A stretch of DNA of 22,267 nucleotides from an uncultured Bacteroidales bacterium (GTDB lineage: Bacteria > Bacteroidota > Bacteroidia > Bacteroidales > Paludibacteraceae): NCBI GenBank assembly GCA_937911235.1, contig CALDPN010000018.1:1-22267 (forward strand). The letters are read 5' to 3'. Positions 22,236-22,267 of this stretch are shown here, in pieces; position 1 is the stretch's first letter, and each line of letters opens with the position of its first letter. The translations under genes and the position numbers were made by a program. Below the pieces are notes generated by a model. It saw only the letters and a program-made list of their open reading frames with translations, searched no databases and had not been told where the DNA came from.

Positions 22236-22267
22236 CGAGTCACTTTTTTTGTGGCTCGCGTTTTTTT
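22236..22267 (+). terminator. Rho-independent terminator of the GHKL/STAS operon
   Basis: Stem CGAGTCAC (22236-22243) with GTGGCTCG (22251-22258), one wobble pair, a T7 loop, then CG and a T tract running to the window end. It closes the two-gene unit. Confidence 0.85.

Overview
The window is AT-rich chromosomal DNA from a Bacteroidota bacterium, most probably order Bacteroidales. The grounds are gene order (amidase-mlaD divergent from lptD; tsaB-DUF4290-murA; surE-small membrane protein-lpxB), a DUF4290 gene, and repeated TAnnTTTG -7 promoter boxes typical of the phylum. Most start codons lack a Shine-Dalgarno sequence, which also fits. No tRNA, rRNA, CRISPR array or classical insertion sequence was found.

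Layout. 1-583 is the 5' part of dnaA (minus). 896-2990 is an envelope operon (minus): a Zn amidase followed by an MCE/MlaD protein, closed by a hairpin terminator. 3146-8262 (plus) runs lptD, slyD, aroC and a diacylglycerol-kinase-like gene. tilS (minus, 8249-9184) meets it tail to tail and is divergent from a TetR regulator (9299-9865). 9866-13670 (minus) is tsaB, DUF4290, murA and a surface lipoprotein metallopeptidase. 13924-19262 (plus) is a tightly packed run: paaK-type CoA ligase, ACT protein, cation/H+ antiporter, surE, a small membrane protein and lpxB. Much of this core concerns the envelope: LptD and LpxB for lipopolysaccharide, MurA and the amidase for peptidoglycan, MlaD for phospholipid traffic.

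From about 19263 the window becomes accessory. It holds a broken ORF6N (KilA-N-like) gene that once overlapped a DUF1016/YhcG PDDEXK nuclease gene by four bases. A non-coding stretch with palindromes follows. Then comes a self-contained two-gene operon: a stand-alone GHKL ATPase and a STAS-like (DUF4325) protein, with its own consensus promoter and terminator. That pair looks like a partner-switching module without a visible target and is the best candidate for an under-described system.

Two repeat phenomena stand out. First, three arrays of exactly five GAGTTAG-type heptamers lie inside or at the end of genes and add TPNS-type peptides to the amidase and TsaB. Second, long perfect palindromes sit in the ORF6N and DUF1016 reading frames, with related copies in the non-coding DNA downstream. 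They resemble in-frame palindromic elements such as those known in Rickettsia. The ORF6N frameshift falls at the centre of one of them.
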